A stretch of 64,000 bases of DNA from Serripes groenlandicus (GCA_031761405.1 JASEVX010000003.1:64532927-64596926); one strand, 5' to 3'. Shown: positions 1 to 11,553, counted from the first letter of the stretch. The notes: generated from the sequence alone by a model not told the origin. Translations and numbers: made by a program.

Positions 1-619
1 GATTGGGTATTTTTTGTATGTCTTATCGATTTTTCAAGTGGTTGTAGTTACGTGTCATCTATCAAAGATGTACCAAACAATGTACTACGAACAGTATAAG
101 CACAGTTTTTTCCTAGGACTATCAGAAATGCGACCCCGTTACTACGGACCATGCGCAGATCACGTCTGTAGACTGATTCAGTCCCGTCTACATTGATACA
201 CAGCCTAAACCAAAACAGATGTTTTTTATTTCATTTTTATTTATAAATATGCTTACTTAGTTGTTTTTACCATTCTGATGGCTTCACTTCCCTGCGATGC
301 ACAGTAACACAGTAGAAGTAGAAGTTAGCTGGTCTCTAAATCATCGAAGGTTGGATGAGAGCGCTTTGTAACGTTACTGTATGAACATATTTCCTTCCTT
401 AGCATTACGTGAAACAGATCTGAGTGCATTATCAATGCGTGCAATATCAACCCGTGCAATATCAACTGATATTGAATCCTTTTACCAAATGGAAAATAGA
501 AGGCCCAGCTGTACCTCAACGGCCGCATCTTACACATTTTCCCGGCGGTTCGAATCCCGTTGCAATGGGGTCAACTTCGGGGTCTTCCAGCATAGGCGAC
601 AGTATAGCATGAGTATCCA
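1..619. other. Unassigned sequence
   Basis: No gene is recognised. A tRNA B-box-like GGTTCGAATCCC lies near 548-560 and could be the remnant of a SINE head, but no conserved body follows it. Confidence 0.3.
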
Positions 620-890
620 GAAATCAGTAAGCTCAGTCGGTAGCGACGCATGCTATCAATCCATGGGTTGTTAGTTCGACTCCCATCTCGGCCAATATTA
701 TTTCCGACGTTTGACAAAAGTCATTGTGACAATCGTCATTCGTCTTTCACCAATGGGCTAATAATATTATATGTGGAAAAGCAATCAGTTGCTTGGTTGG
801 AAAGTATGTTGTGTGGTGAGCTGGTGTAAGAAAGCTACGAAACACATGATAAGGTGAACTGGCCGCCGTTATTGAAAACTTTTTTTTTCT
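620..890 (+). mobile_element. SINE-2 copy, tRNA-derived, degenerate
   Basis: The head reads GTAAGCTCAGTCGGTAGCGA (A box) and then GTTAGTTCGACTCCC (B box). The SINE-2 body follows (TTGACAAAAGTCAT, CACCAATGGGCTAA, GGTGAACTGGCCGCCGT). The family is defined by the cleaner copy at 22755. Confidence 0.8.
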
Positions 891-1229
891 TAAGAAAACC
901 AGTAAGCAGAGCTAAATATGATTCATACAAGTGTTATCAAACTGTTTTACAGTAAGTTCACAACCGATGTAAACGATGTTAAGGCGTGCATTACTAGTGT
1001 AATAGTATCAACTTGCGGGTTGAATATAGAAGTTGACAGCACGAACTAAATAATTTCGACACGATTAATTTTATTTTCCCGAGAACAATGATTCATTGAG
1101 AATATGGAGGCAGACATTAATACTTTGTTTTGGAAATTTGACGTAGTCTTTAAATGAGTTACATACTTAACTATAAGTGATAAAAATGTCGCAAAATTGG
1201 AAATGTTGATACAACACAAACTACTTAGA
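891..1229. other. Unassigned AT-rich sequence
   Basis: No gene, tandem repeat or recognisable element was seen here. It may hold the more decayed 5' part of the LINE that follows. Confidence 0.3.
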
Positions 1230-2933
1230 AATAAATGATCAACAATGGTAAAGAGAAGTAAACGAGATTTCTTTAACAAAGCCATCAATGAAAATAAAAC
1301 GCCAACATATTTACGGAAAAATCTGAAAGATTTACCAAATCTAAACCAATCAAATGCTTTACTAATTCCAAAATCATTGTAAAATATATATAACAATACA
1401 AAAATAGAAGGTTCATTAAATGTAATAAACGAACTGAACAGGCAGTTCGTAAATATTTGTAAAATTGTAAAAAGAACAGATTTCTATGAAGACAAATTCT
1501 TGTCACTTAAAGAAACACTTGACGAAGCACTTGGCACGGTATGTTTCCAGATACTTAAAGAAGCCAGAGTATTGCCAATATTAAAATCTGGTGAAAAGAG
1601 CGTCTGTAATAATTAACGCCCAATTTCCATTCTGCCGACAATATCAAAAGTCTTTGAGCGCCATATTGCCACACACATGAGGTCCTTCTTTGAAAAAAAA
1701 CTAATATAATAAACAAACCACAATCTGGATTTAGAGAAAATCATTCCTGTAATACAGCGCTTATTCGATTAACAGATGCATGGTTAAAGGATGTTGATGT
1801 CGGAAAATTGGTAGGCAGAGTGTTTCTGGATCTTAGTAAAAGGCACTTGATTTAATTGACCATGAAATCCTAGTACATAAATTAAAATGATATCACTTTT
1901 CACCTCTCACTTTGAAAATATTTAAATCGTATCTTGAAAAAAGGACACAAATGTTACAGGTTGGAATATTAATTCAGAAACACTACCTGTGCCTTGTGGT
2001 GTACCTCAAGTGTCAATTCTGGAACTACTTCTGTAAATAAATGATATGTCATTCTCAAAACCAAGCATGAATCTGGATTTATAAACAGACGACTCGACTA
2101 TCTTTGAATCCGGATATAAATTGAAAACAAGTTACACAATGACTTAAATTGTATACAGAAATGGTGTAAAATATATAACATGGCACTGAACGCATTAAAG
2201 ACCAAGTGTATGACAATTGGATCTCCCTATCATTTGAGATATATTCAAACACTTAATCTGTACTTGAATGGTGCAATATTAGAAAATGTTACAACACAAC
2301 AAAAACTTGGAGTATACTTCGACAACAAATTAAACTGGAAAGTGCAAACTGATAATGCTTATAATTACCAAGTATAGATTACTGTTGTTCGGTCTGGCGT
2401 AGAGGATCTAATCATCATACGAATAAAGTATTTAGCTTACAAAAAAGAATTGCCAAAATCATACTTCAAAAATCGACAAAAACTCATTCAGTTGAACATT
2501 TCAAAGAATTAAAGTGGCTTAAATTTGCTGATCGATGTAAGTATTATACAGCTATCATTATTATACAATTATGAATAATATGGTACCATCATACATGACA
2601 GATATGATACATTTTTCTGAAAATAAAACCCATAAGCTGCATTCAATATCAAATAGGGATCTTGTTTTAAAAGATATACCTCGTACCAATTGTATGAAGA
2701 ACTCATTCACATATTATAGTAAATCTATATGGAATTATATCCCATGTGGCATACGAGCATCGCTTAGCGTTAAAACATTTAAGGAAAAATATAAAAAATG
2801 TTTATTGCAGTCTTGAATATTATCTCTTTAAATTATATATGACTGGTAATTATCATGACATTGTGTCATATTATATATATAAGGTGCTGAGTGTCTTTCA
2901 CGTAGTTGACAACAGGTTAAATGTTATGTATGC
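1230..2933 (+). pseudogene. Degenerate non-LTR retrotransposon (LINE) ORF2, 3' part
   Basis: Conceptual translation across several frames shows reverse-transcriptase landmarks of the CR1/Jockey type. A segment like NxRPISILPTISKVFERHIA lies near 1612-1670 and CGVPQ near 1998-2012. A motif like MALNALKTKCMTIGS starts at 2180, and a C-terminal segment with SIWNYIPCGIRASLS ends at the stop near 2816. Internal stops and frameshifts break the frame many times, so it cannot encode an active enzyme. A 3' tail rich in TGTATG leads into the (TG)n tract. The same LINE, with an internal deletion, lies at 10652-11036 because both belong to one segmental duplication. The exact clade is not certain. Confidence 0.8.
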
Positions 2934-3057
2934 GTGTCTGTATATATTTATATATGTATGTATGATGACGTGTATGTGTATGTAAGCATACGAGTATGTA
3001 TTTGTATGTATATGTGTGTATGTATATATTTATATGTATGTGTTTATATGGGTGTAC

Positions 3058-3114
<57 letters not shown>
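2934..3114. repeat. TGTATG-rich tract and (TG)n microsatellite
   Basis: Irregular TGTATG/TATATG repeats lead into an uninterrupted (TG)n from about 3064 to 3114. ORFs reading Cys-Val or His-Thr across it are artefacts. The matching site near 11040-11170 keeps the irregular part but lacks the long (TG)n run. Confidence 0.95.
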
Positions 3115-3115
<1 letters not shown>

Positions 3116-3308
3116 ATGAATGAGTATAGAGGTATATATAAATTGTATATGCGAGATAAGATTATTTTCTTTGTACATCAAAATACTTCTTAATATGTAA
3201 ACTTCATTAAACAAAGATATACTTATTAATATTATTATTATTATTATTCCTCTTGGATCAACAATAATGAGACTCGCAATGTTCACACTTTACCACTGTT
3301 ACCATATT

Positions 3309-3500
3309 TTAACACTTTTCCCACATACGACAAATCTGAAGCAGGCGACTTCTAAAACATCTAGGCAGAAATATGGAAAGTTTCTGTAAGTGAATGTATA
3401 TTTATTGAATAAAGGTTGAACATATTGTGGCAGAGAAAGATATTGCACACCATAAGCAATCTCTCCTTTGCCACAACATTTTCTGCTGTACAGGCGTTCA
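3309..3500 (+). mobile_element. MITE-A, truncated right end (duplicate copy 1)
   Basis: The left end TTAACACTTTTCCCACATACGA is followed by the family's ACAAATCTG..GCAGGCGACTT segment, a decayed central hairpin and CTGCTGTACAGGCGTTCA. It sits just upstream of the coiled-coil exon, presumably in an intron. The paralogous insertion is at 11348. Confidence 0.75.
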
Positions 3501-3668
3501 TTTGGTTACAGCTGTTTTAAAACCTTTTAGATTGAAGATTTACACTAATCCGATATATGTCTTTTTTGTATTATGTACATACTCAGCATCTATAAAAAAA
3601 ATTGAGTACTACTGTATATTGCAATACTCTGGTTTCCATTATCTAACAACTCTATGTTTCGCTTCCAG

Positions 3669-4864
3669 CAAAGAGTGCTGCTGATCTCGTTCGGTACAGT
3701 CCGATCCCAACAAAAAGTGAATATGCGATCCACCCGCCTTCACCAGGAGTTGCTGTCGTCGACAAATCACTCATCAAAATGGACATGAAGAAATACGTGC
3801 ATGCTAATACAGCTGAATTGAATAACGCGTTTGATGGTTTGACAATGAAACGGGAGAATAACCAACGCGAAATAGTGGAGAATAACCTAGCGATATACAG
3901 GCAAGACAGGGACTATGAACAGGTATTCTACGAGAATCGAGTGGGTAGAACCGACAAACAACAACTAAATAGAGATATCGGACAACACCGTTGGTATATC
4001 AACAAATATGAAGGACAGATCCCAGAACTAAAACGTGAACATTTAAACAATAAGATAGCAGGTAAACGCCTTAAACAGAACTCGGATGAGACGAAGAATG
4101 AAATTCAGTACTTAAACGCTGATATCGGAGATATAAGAGCAAGGAAGGATATCCCAAAAGAAATACTAAAGGAGAATCTAAAACATGCCATGGACGAGTC
4201 TGATAGAATAAAGGCAGAAAATGAGAAAATGGGTTCCCGCATCGTAGGTTTGGAAAAGAAGCTGAAGCGATATCAGAGACATATGTCACCTCCGCAGAAG
4301 AATGAAGTTTGTCCTCTACCTTCGATTGACCAACCAGTTCATTCCAAAGCAAAGCGCAACCAATCATCTACAATCACTGATGAACACGCTGAAATGCACA
4401 GTAGTAATTCCAGCGAAAATCACATTGGGAAATATTTAGGGATTACAGAGGACGATGTTAAACCCTCACGGCTAAATAAGAACATAAATTCCAAAATGGA
4501 AACCTTTGGGAAATCTCAAAATATGACGACGACTGATGTGCGACTCCCTAAGTTGTCCAAGCGATCCAAGAAGTCCGGTTTCAAGGTATATGCGCAAGAA
4601 ACGGATCTCGCACTCGACAAACAACGTTGTCATTTGGACGCCGAAAACAAACCACATGTGCTGCCACCAATCAACAACCGTTGTCATTTGGACACCGAAC
4701 ACAAAGGACGTGTGCTGCCACCTATCAAACAACGCCATTGTGTTGCAGAAGACAGCTCTTTTGCTCATGGTGGATTACCAGCTGGTATGCATTACAATAA
4801 GGACTCTAATGTTGGTTCACAAAGAAAACGTAAGAAGCCTGCCAGACTGCCACCTCTTGTTTAA
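3669..4864 (+). CDS. Terminal exon of a coiled-coil, LPP-motif protein (paralog 1)
   Basis: The function is not recognised. The open frame runs past the ATG at 3779: a pyrimidine-rich acceptor (TTTCGCTTCCAG, ending 3668) precedes 36 further in-frame codons, so this is probably the last exon, entered in phase 1, of a gene whose upstream exons were not found. From M3779 the 361 residues are highly charged. Residues about 55-170 look like a coiled coil with dense Lys/Glu/Asn heptads. A basic, probably disordered region follows, with RLPKLSKRSKKSG near 250. Two copies of a 17-residue unit RCHLD(A/T)E..K..VLPPI lie near 285-320. The protein ends RKRKKPARLPPLV. There is no signal peptide or membrane segment. 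An AATAAA lies 114 bp after the stop. An alternative reading is a single-exon gene starting at 3779. It is 8.2 kb from a close paralog at 11874. Confidence 0.7.
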
Positions 4865-4977
4865 ATCTACACAGTTTGAAACTTTAAATCTACACAGTTT
4901 CACTAACAGCGATTACAGACTGTGTCGTTGACGCTTTTTTTATACATATTTTGTTGTTGGGTTGTGAGTTTGTGCGA

Positions 4978-4983
4978 AATAAA
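4978..4983 (+). promoter_or_regulatory. Polyadenylation signal AATAAA
   Basis: A canonical AATAAA lies 114 bp after the stop of paralog 1. The matching position in paralog 2 reads AAGAAAATC, so the canonical hexamer is absent there. Confidence 0.6.
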
Positions 4984-5550
4984 ATGAATGAAGCAACTTA
5001 TATATCTGAGACCTTCTTACTTGTGATGTACCAATCCCCTAATTAATCCAGCTAATGGATTAGTTGTGTCTAAGGACACCGACGGTATGGAATTTATGAC
5101 CAGTGTAGATCCAAATCAACCCGCGCTTTATTGCTCTTTGATCTGACTCCTGTCTATTCCCTAATTAGTCACCGAAGATTAAGTAAAGTTGTGGCAATTA
5201 TTGTCCAGGGTCCAATTCCACCATTTTTTGTTTCCCTGATATTTTGTAAAACATGAATAGAGAATTGTATTTAACTAAATAACTATGTTGACACACACAT
5301 CTGGTTAGCGATTTTAAGTATTTAAGCATTACTTTGCGCTAAGAAAGTTTGGTGGAATTTGACCCAGTTTCACCCAGAGAGGATTGATGCGCGCGCATAT
5401 GAATCGCGTTTGATAATTGGCGGGTCTTATTAAATCTTCGTAACGGGATCATTTTAAAGGTTGATTGGGGTATTACTAATCAGACTACAACTCTAGGCTT
5501 TTGACAAAAGGTGCATTTAGGATTAAATGCGTTTCTTTCTTTTATTTAAG
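4984..5550. other. 3' flank shared by both duplicate copies
   Basis: No gene. The sequence aligns by eye with about 13200-13650, including ACCTTCTTACTTG, GTGGCAATTATTGTCCAGGGTCC and CCCTGATATTTTG, with indels. It is part of the segmental duplication. Confidence 0.7.
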
Positions 5551-5736
5551 TTTTACGCCATACCATGGCGACAGTTCACTTACTCATGTTCCCTGGGTAA
5601 AGAAACCAGTACTCTAGGCAAGGAAATGTGCATTTCCAACGGGCACTCCATTATGACCATCGGAACTGGGATCAAACCCCGCGACGCCAGGTTCCAAATC
5701 GGCGACGCTAACCACTCGGCCACGACGGCTTCCCCT
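5551..5736 (-). mobile_element. SINE-3 copy, tRNA-derived
   Basis: On the minus strand the head reads GCCGTCGTGGCCGAGTGGTT, like a tRNA with a long variable arm (Leu/Ser type), followed by a B-box-like GGTTTGATCCC. The 3' part ends GGCGTAAAA, the tail core also used by SINE-1 and SINE-2. The paralogous copy is at 13879. Confidence 0.8.
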
Positions 5737-5867
5737 AGGACTTAATTACAAATACACAGGTTCCCACTTGTCTTCACTGTACGCCGATACATTCAGACAC
5801 ATACTCGCTAGACGCGGGTTTTATCTATATCCACGGTTATTATACACATACATTAACGGTTGCCATG

Positions 5868-6073
5868 TAGATACGCTGTCTAACGACTCCCGACGACTTT
5901 TGAAAACGTTGAGGCAAATGGAGAAATTGCACATAATGAGTAATTTCTCCTTTTGCCAACATTTTTTAAACTTTATTAAATCTGTTCTTTCATTTATAAA
6001 TAGGTTCAATTTAATCAACCAAATGTTTTCAAAGTGGTCTGCTGTAGATTTGTTGTATGAGGGAAACGGTTAA
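5868..6073 (-). mobile_element. MITE-A copy
   Basis: It has the central hairpin GAAATTGCACATAATGAGTAATTTC and ends TTGTTGTATGAGGGAAACGGTTAA. The left end is decayed (ATACGCTGTCTAACGAC). The paralogous insertion is at 14196. Confidence 0.8.
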
Positions 6074-6227
6074 GGCTGATTGTCCTGCAACAATGCTGAT
6101 ATAGGTAAACCAGGAACAAAATATCGTGGCAGCACTTCTAAACTTTATCAGATCCAGTCTAACTCTTGCCGTGGCGTTAATCTCTCGCTGATCATTTCAT
6201 ATACAGAGTTATAGGCTCTTTGGAAAT

Positions 6228-6446
6228 TACCGCCTAGTAGTTGTAGAACGTCTGCATCGGATGTGTGACGTCGCTGGTTCGTTCCCCGGCCAGGGCATAA
6301 CAACTACTTTAAAAATGGTAGGTATGGCTGAATTCCTTGGCTCTCAAAATAAACGGACCAGAAGTTCGGGTAACTTACACAGGAAATTCCGAGAAATAAC
6401 TGAACAATTGTTGAGAGCGGCGTAAAACACAATCAATCAATCAATC
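6228..6446 (+). mobile_element. SINE-1 copy, degenerate
   Basis: The head is decayed (ACCGCCTAGTAGTTGTAGAACG). The 3' domain is clear: AATAACTGAACAATTGTTGAGAGCGGCGTAAAACAC, then an (AATC)n tail. Confidence 0.8.
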
Positions 6447-6603
6447 TTAGGAAAATTGTAGCTTGATAGAAATATGAAGTTTTATTTTGATACGGAGTTG
6501 AATACATTGTTGGAAATGGAGACGTTGATCTTAAGTTCACGTCGTCTGTTTGAGGGAAGAGGGTGGGGATGGGCCTAATCTAAATTCAGCACTATATTGT
6601 TGG

Positions 6604-6936
6604 ATTGATTTGGATTTATCGCCGCTTTTAACAATGTTTTAGTCGCATCACGGCTGCCAGTTCACAAACCCATGTGCTTCCTTGTTCATTATCTCACTGT
6701 CAATTAAAGTTACTGGCTGCTTTTCAATATATGGTTGAATACAAATGACGATTGACGCATTTGAAATGTCGTATGCACCATGACATCAGCCAGCCAGTCG
6801 TAATGCTCACCCCACAACCCTGAGCGCCAAGGAAGGGATCCATTTCTCAATTGTTTTAAGTCTTTGGCCAGGGATCGAACCCGCAACCTCCCGCACTCGA
6901 GGCCGACGCTCTACCACGATATCACAGAGGCGGTCC
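6604..6936 (-). mobile_element. Composite SINE: SINE-1 head joined to SINE-2-type tail
   Basis: Read on the minus strand, the tRNA-like SINE-1 head and body (about 6766-6936) are followed by a SINE-2-like 3' part (about 6604-6765, with CGGCxGCCAGTTCAC and the GCCG..AAC end). The same join occurs at 14505-14876, so it predates the segmental duplication. Confidence 0.7.
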
Positions 6937-6999
6937 TCCCAGAATACAGCAGGATATGAGTTTGTTTAGGAGTTTGGTTGGTTCTTTACATCGCTTTCA

Positions 7000-7113
7000 G
7001 CATTTTTTTCAGTTATATCACGGCGTTTCCTTGATAAGTTACCAGTACTACTGGTCCATTTATCCTGACACCAGGGAGTCAATTGTAATGCTAACCACAC
7101 ACGGAGGGAAAGC
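7000..7113 (-). mobile_element. SINE-1 3' fragment
   Basis: The minus-strand SINE-1 tail is recognisable from TTTCAGTTATATCACGGCG, GTTACCAGTACTACTGGTCC and TATCCTGACACCAG. The head is missing. The paralogous fragment is at 15062. Confidence 0.7.
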
Positions 7114-7477
7114 TATTACTAGCTTATTTCAAAAGTGTTTTCTTACATTTATATATTTGTTGAATATAGTTGTCGGAAATTAACTGCAATGCCGCTGATT
7201 TCATAAAACTGGTATTATCACCCCCGAAAGTGGTAAAGTGCTAAACTATCTCTTTTGAAATTGCAGCCCTAATTATAATTGTTAACCCTTTTCTCACTTA
7301 CAGAGGCATCTGCATTAGAATATGTTTGTACGCAGTGTAAAATTGAACAGTTATGTTAATATGCTATCATTTTGGAGAGATTTTCTATATGTTTGTCTAA
7401 ATGGTTTCAAAGTCACCACTGTTGTATCCTAGTATGTGCCGAAATAGATAGACCTTAATTATACCCACCCACACACG

Positions 7478-7770
7478 ATTGATTGATTGGAGCTAAACGC
7501 CGTTTTTAACAATTTTCAGTCATATTACGGCGGCCAGTTCATTTACTCATGTGTTTCCTGGCTTTCTCGCACCAGTACTCCACACAACATACTTTCCAAG
7601 CAACAGGCTGCATTTTCACATAGACTGTTAGCCCATTGGTGAAAGACGAATAACGCTTGTCACAGTGACTTTTGTCAGACGACGGAAAGAATGTTGGCCG
7701 AGCTGGGATTCGACCTCACATCCCATGTATTGACAGCTCGCGTCGCTACCGACTGAGCTAAGGGGCTCGG
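7478..7770 (-). mobile_element. SINE-2 copy, nearly complete
   Basis: It runs from an (ATTG)n tail at 7478 to the head GAGCCCCTTAGCTCAGTCGG (minus strand). CACACACGA occurs on both flanks (near 7470 and 7778) and is a likely target-site duplication. A truncated paralogous copy is at 15293. Confidence 0.85.
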
Positions 7771-7869
7771 TCCCACACACACGAAGCTTCGGGGATGTAT
7801 ATTTAGGAGTGAGCTACTCGGTCGGTCTATTGGTGTTTACGGTGTTCAGACAATAAATCATGAAAGGAT

Positions 7870-8092
7870 TGATGTTCCCACATACAACAAATCTTCAGCA
7901 GACGACTTTGAAATCATCCCCGTAAACAATTGGAAACTCCCTTTAAATGAAAAACTTCAATAATTGAACAGTTGAACACATGGTGACAAAAGTAGAAATT
8001 GCTCGTTTTGAGCAATATCTTCTTTTGTCGCCATGTTTTCAAAAAGCCGTCTGCTACAGAGGCGTCAGAAAGCGTCTTTATTAGGGAAAGGG
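7870..8092 (+). mobile_element. MITE-A copy
   Basis: It has the CCCACATACAACAAATCT end, the hairpin GAAATTGCTCGTTTTGAGCAA and the CAGAGGCGTCAGAAAGCGTC..AGGGAAAGGG end. The paralogous copy at 15486 has lost the hairpin by internal deletion. Confidence 0.85.
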
Positions 8093-8224
8093 AACTACTT
8101 TTTGGTATATATTTGGCTTAAAGTATGTCGCACGATAGGGATGGTTTTTTATCTGGAAACTCGTTCTGATATCTTCCTTATTATTGCATTAATGTACAGT
8201 ACAAAACTCTTGTCATGCTGTTTT

Positions 8225-8385
8225 ATTAAACCGTTCCTACATACAACAAATCTGCAGCAGACTACTTTGGAAACATATTGAGAAATATATGAAATTTCTC
8301 TATAAATGAAATTTAACTATTAAAGAGACGGTTGAAAACATTGTGGCAAATGGAAAAAACTGCTCATCATAAGTAGTAAACTGTA
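8225..8385 (+). mobile_element. MITE-A copy, right end missing
   Basis: It starts TTAAACCGTTCCTACATAC and continues to the central hairpin, then breaks off. The paralogous copy at 15779 keeps more of the right side. Confidence 0.75.
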
Positions 8386-8731
8386 AAGATGCTAATATTT
8401 GTTTTCCTGTAGTACAGCTCAACTATTCAAAAAGCAGTGATGTCATCAATTGGATTTCATGTAGCACAGCTCAACTATTTAAAAAAAAAGCCATGACGTC
8501 ATTACTTTTGGTGGACTTTCTATCGATAGTTACAACGTTACGTTACTACGTTTATGACGTAATCGTCGTTACAGACAAAGGCGAGCGACAGCGTTTTATA
8601 TTTATCCAAAGTTTACAGTAATATATATAAAATGCAATTTTCAGATATAAAAAAATATTCAACATCCCCGAGCGATGATTCGATCGATTTGGATAGGAAC
8701 ACTCATGTTGTACCACCCCTGGAATTGTCAC
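8386..8731. other. Spacer with short direct repeats
   Basis: A segment with ACAGCTCAACTATT occurs twice (about 8408-8437 and 8458-8490). No gene. The minisatellite follows directly. Confidence 0.5.
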
Positions 8732-9748
8732 GGTTACACCAGAAAAAAAAAGGTATGTGGTACACTTCATGTTAGTTACACCAGAAAAAGAAAGGTATGT
8801 GGTACACTTCATGTTAGTTACACCAGAAAAAGAAAGGTATGTTATACACTTCATGTTAGTTACACCAGAAAAAGAAAGGTATGTTGTACACTTCATGTTA
8901 GTTACACCAGAAAAAGAAAGGTATGTGGTACACTTCATGTTAGTTACACCAGAAAAAGAAAGGTATGTTGTACACTTCATGTTAGTTACACCAGAAAAAG
9001 AAAGGTATGTGGTACACTTCATGTTAGTTACACCAGAAAAAGAAAGGTATGTTGTACACTTCATGTTAGTTACACCAGAAAAAGAAAGGTATGTCGTACA
9101 CATCATGTTAGGTACACCTGAAAAATAATGGAATGTCGTACACATCATGTTAGGTACACCTGAAAAAGAAAGGTATGTCGTACACATCATGTTAGGTACA
9201 CCTGAAAAAGAAAGGTATGTCGTACACATCATGTTAGTTACACCAGAAAAAGAAAGGTATGTCGTACACATCATGTTAGGTACACCTGAAAAAGAATGGT
9301 ATATCGTACACATCATGTTAGTTACACCAGAAAAAGAAAGGTATGTCGTACACATCATGTTAGGTACACCTGAAAAAGAAAGGTATGTCGTACACATCAT
9401 GTTAGTTACACCAGAAAAAGAAAGGTATGTCGTACACATCATGTTAGGTACACCTGAAAAAGAATGGTATGTCGTACACATCATGTTAGTTACACCAGAA
9501 AAAGAAAGGTATGTCGTACACATCATGTTAGTTACACCAGAAAAAGAAAGGTATGTCTTTCACTTCATGTTAGTTACACCAGAAAAAGAAAGGTATGTCG
9601 TACACATCATGTTAGTTACACCAGAAAAAGAAAGGTATGTCGTACACTTCATGTTAGTTACACCAGAAAAAGAAAGGTATGTCGTACACTTCATGTTAGT
9701 TACACCAGAAAAAGAAAGGTATGTCGTACACTTCATGTTAGTTACACT
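8732..9748. repeat. 42-bp minisatellite, about 24 copies
   Basis: The unit is GTTACACCAGAAAAAGAAAG followed by GTATGTNGTACACNTCATGTTA. Since 42 bp is 14 codons, long ORFs are open on both strands. Two unit types exist: one with GTTACACCAG and one with GGTACACCTG. They alternate in part of the array (about 9100-9480), giving an 84-bp dimer. There is no start context or flanking splice structure, so I do not call a gene. Confidence 0.95.
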
Positions 9749-9780
9749 TATGTACCAGTTGATGTTATCTTGGTATCTTG

Positions 9781-10036
9781 GACCGCCTCGGTGGTGCAGT
9801 GGTAGAGCGTCCGCCTTGGGTGCGGGAGGTCGCGGGTGCGATGCCCGGCTGGGTCATACCAAACACTTTTATGATGGTAGTAATGAATTCGCTTATTGGC
9901 ACTCGGTATTGCGGGATTAGTATTGCGACTGACTGTGGCTGGTATCAGGATAAATGGACAAGTATAATTGGTAACTTACCCATGAAACACTGTGATATAA
10001 CTGAACAATTGTTGAAAGCAGCGTAAAACACCAAAT
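9781..10036 (+). mobile_element. SINE-1 copy, well preserved
   Basis: The head GACCGCCTCGGTGGTGCAGT has a pol III A box (GGTGCAGTGGTAGAGCG) and a B-box-like GGGTGCGATGCCC. The conserved 3' domain is GATATAACTGAACAATTGTT, then GAAAGCAGCGTAAAACACC. It starts right after the minisatellite and lies outside the duplicated segment. Confidence 0.9.
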
Positions 10037-10453
10037 TATTTGTCATAAATATAATAGAATATCAACACATGAAGATACCTCTTAAGTATACTTGTAAAGG
10101 TCTTAAATAATTGCGATCGAATTTGTTGTAAGTTTTGAAACCGATAATAATATCAAGAGTATATGGTTATTTATCAAACCATTTTCTCCCGGCAAATATT
10201 CATGCGAACCATAGATACATTTTACATGATAAAGATAGCATATAGCTTTTTTAGCCGGAAGAAATTCCCTTTTATAAACCAAATTTTTTTAGTATTCATT
10301 TTGCATCGATTCTCAGAAGTTATAACACATATTTACGTCACTCTCGAAATATGCGATATGTTACTCACACCAAGAGTGTAGGAATTCTCCCCTTCAACGC
10401 GATTCGACATTCTTTGGTAATAAGCACATTAACTAAAGGTAAAATGAAAAGGG
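10037..10453. other. Unassigned AT-rich sequence
   Basis: No gene or repeat was recognised. Short ORFs have no family features. Confidence 0.3.
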
Positions 10454-10535
10454 ACCCCCACCCCAGCCCCACCCCACACACACACGCGCGCGCATACACA
10501 CAAACACACAAACATACACATACACTCTCGCGCGC
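10454..10535. repeat. C/A-rich and (CA)n/(CG)n low-complexity tract
   Basis: Runs of CCCCA, CACACA and CGCGCG with interruptions. ORFs over it are not genes. Confidence 0.9.
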
Positions 10536-10651
10536 AGAGTCAGGAAAATTGGAGGCTTTGCGAATCTAGAGTTTTTTGCGAAAAACACAAACAAACAAGC
10601 AATCAATATTACACAGGATATTATTTTATATATATTCACATAAAATCCGAG

Positions 10652-11036
10652 TTCCCTCTCACTTTGAAATTATTTAAATTGTATCTTGAATAAATGACAC
10701 AAATATTACAGGTTGGAAATATTATTTCAGAAACACTACCTGTGCCATGTGGTGTACCTCAAGGGTCGCTTCTGTTTATTCTGTACATAAATGATATCAT
10801 ATGTCATACTCAAAACCAAGCATGAATCTAAATTATATACAGACGACTCGACTATCTTTGAAACCGGATATAAATTGGCACAAATTGAAAACAAGTTACA
10901 CAATCACTTAAATTGTATACAGAAATGGTGTAAAATATATAACATGGCACTGAACGCATTAAAGACCAAGTGTATGACAATTGGATCTCTCTATCATTTG
11001 AGATATATTCAAACACTTAATCTGTACTTGAATGGC
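10652..11036 (+). pseudogene. LINE reverse-transcriptase fragment (duplicate copy 2)
   Basis: Translation shows PCGVPQGSLLFILYINDI near 10745-10797 and, from 10791, the catalytic YTDDS box followed by MALNALKTKCMTIGS. These are conserved motifs of non-LTR reverse transcriptases. At 11036 it jumps to sequence equivalent to 2933 in copy 1, so about 660 bp of ORF2 were lost. Its left edge marks the left limit of the duplication (equivalent to about 1905). Confidence 0.85.
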
Positions 11037-11347
11037 GTGTCTGTATATATTTATATATGTATGTATGAGGACGTGTATGTGTATGTAAGTATATGGGTAT
11101 GTATTTGTATGTATTTGTATGTATATGTGTCTATGTATAGATTTATATGTATGTATTTATATGGGTATATATAAATTGAAGGCCATATGCTAGATAAGAT
11201 TATTTTCTAAGTACATTAAACTACTTCTTAATATGTAACCTTCATTAAATAAAGATATAATTATTAATATTATTATTATTATCATTTCTCTTGGATCAAC
11301 AATAATGAGACTCACAATGTTCACACTTTACCACTGTTACCATATTT

Positions 11348-11553
11348 AAACACTTTCCCCATATACGACAAATCTGAAGTAGGCGACTTTGAAAACATCT
11401 AGGCAGAAATATGGAAAGTTTCTGTAAGTGAATGTATATTTATTGAATAAAGGTTGAACATATTGTGGCAGAGATATTGCTCACCATAAGCAATCTCTCC
11501 TTTGCCACAATGTTTTCTTCAAAAGTCGTCTGCTGTACAGGCTGTACAGGCGT
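11348..11553 (+). mobile_element. MITE-A copy (duplicate copy 2)
   Basis: It is the counterpart of the element at 3309 and keeps more of its right side (CAAAAGTCGTCTGCTG), with a local repeat of CTGTACAGG. Confidence 0.75.

Noticed and set aside
2917..3119. His-Thr and Cys-Val ORFs
   Set aside because: Translation of the (TG)n microsatellite.
4071..4768. 98-residue minus-strand ORFs opposite the coiled-coil exon
   Set aside because: Antisense shadows of a well-supported plus-strand frame.
8552..9526. 324-residue minus-strand ORF and plus-strand ORFs in the 42-bp array
   Set aside because: Unit length is a multiple of 3, so several frames stay open on both strands; there is no start, signal or splice evidence.
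8732..9748. CRISPR array
   Set aside because: Units are contiguous without unique spacers, and the window is eukaryotic.
9781..9860. tRNA gene at the start of SINE-1
   Set aside because: Same reasoning; part of a dispersed SINE with a shared 3' domain.
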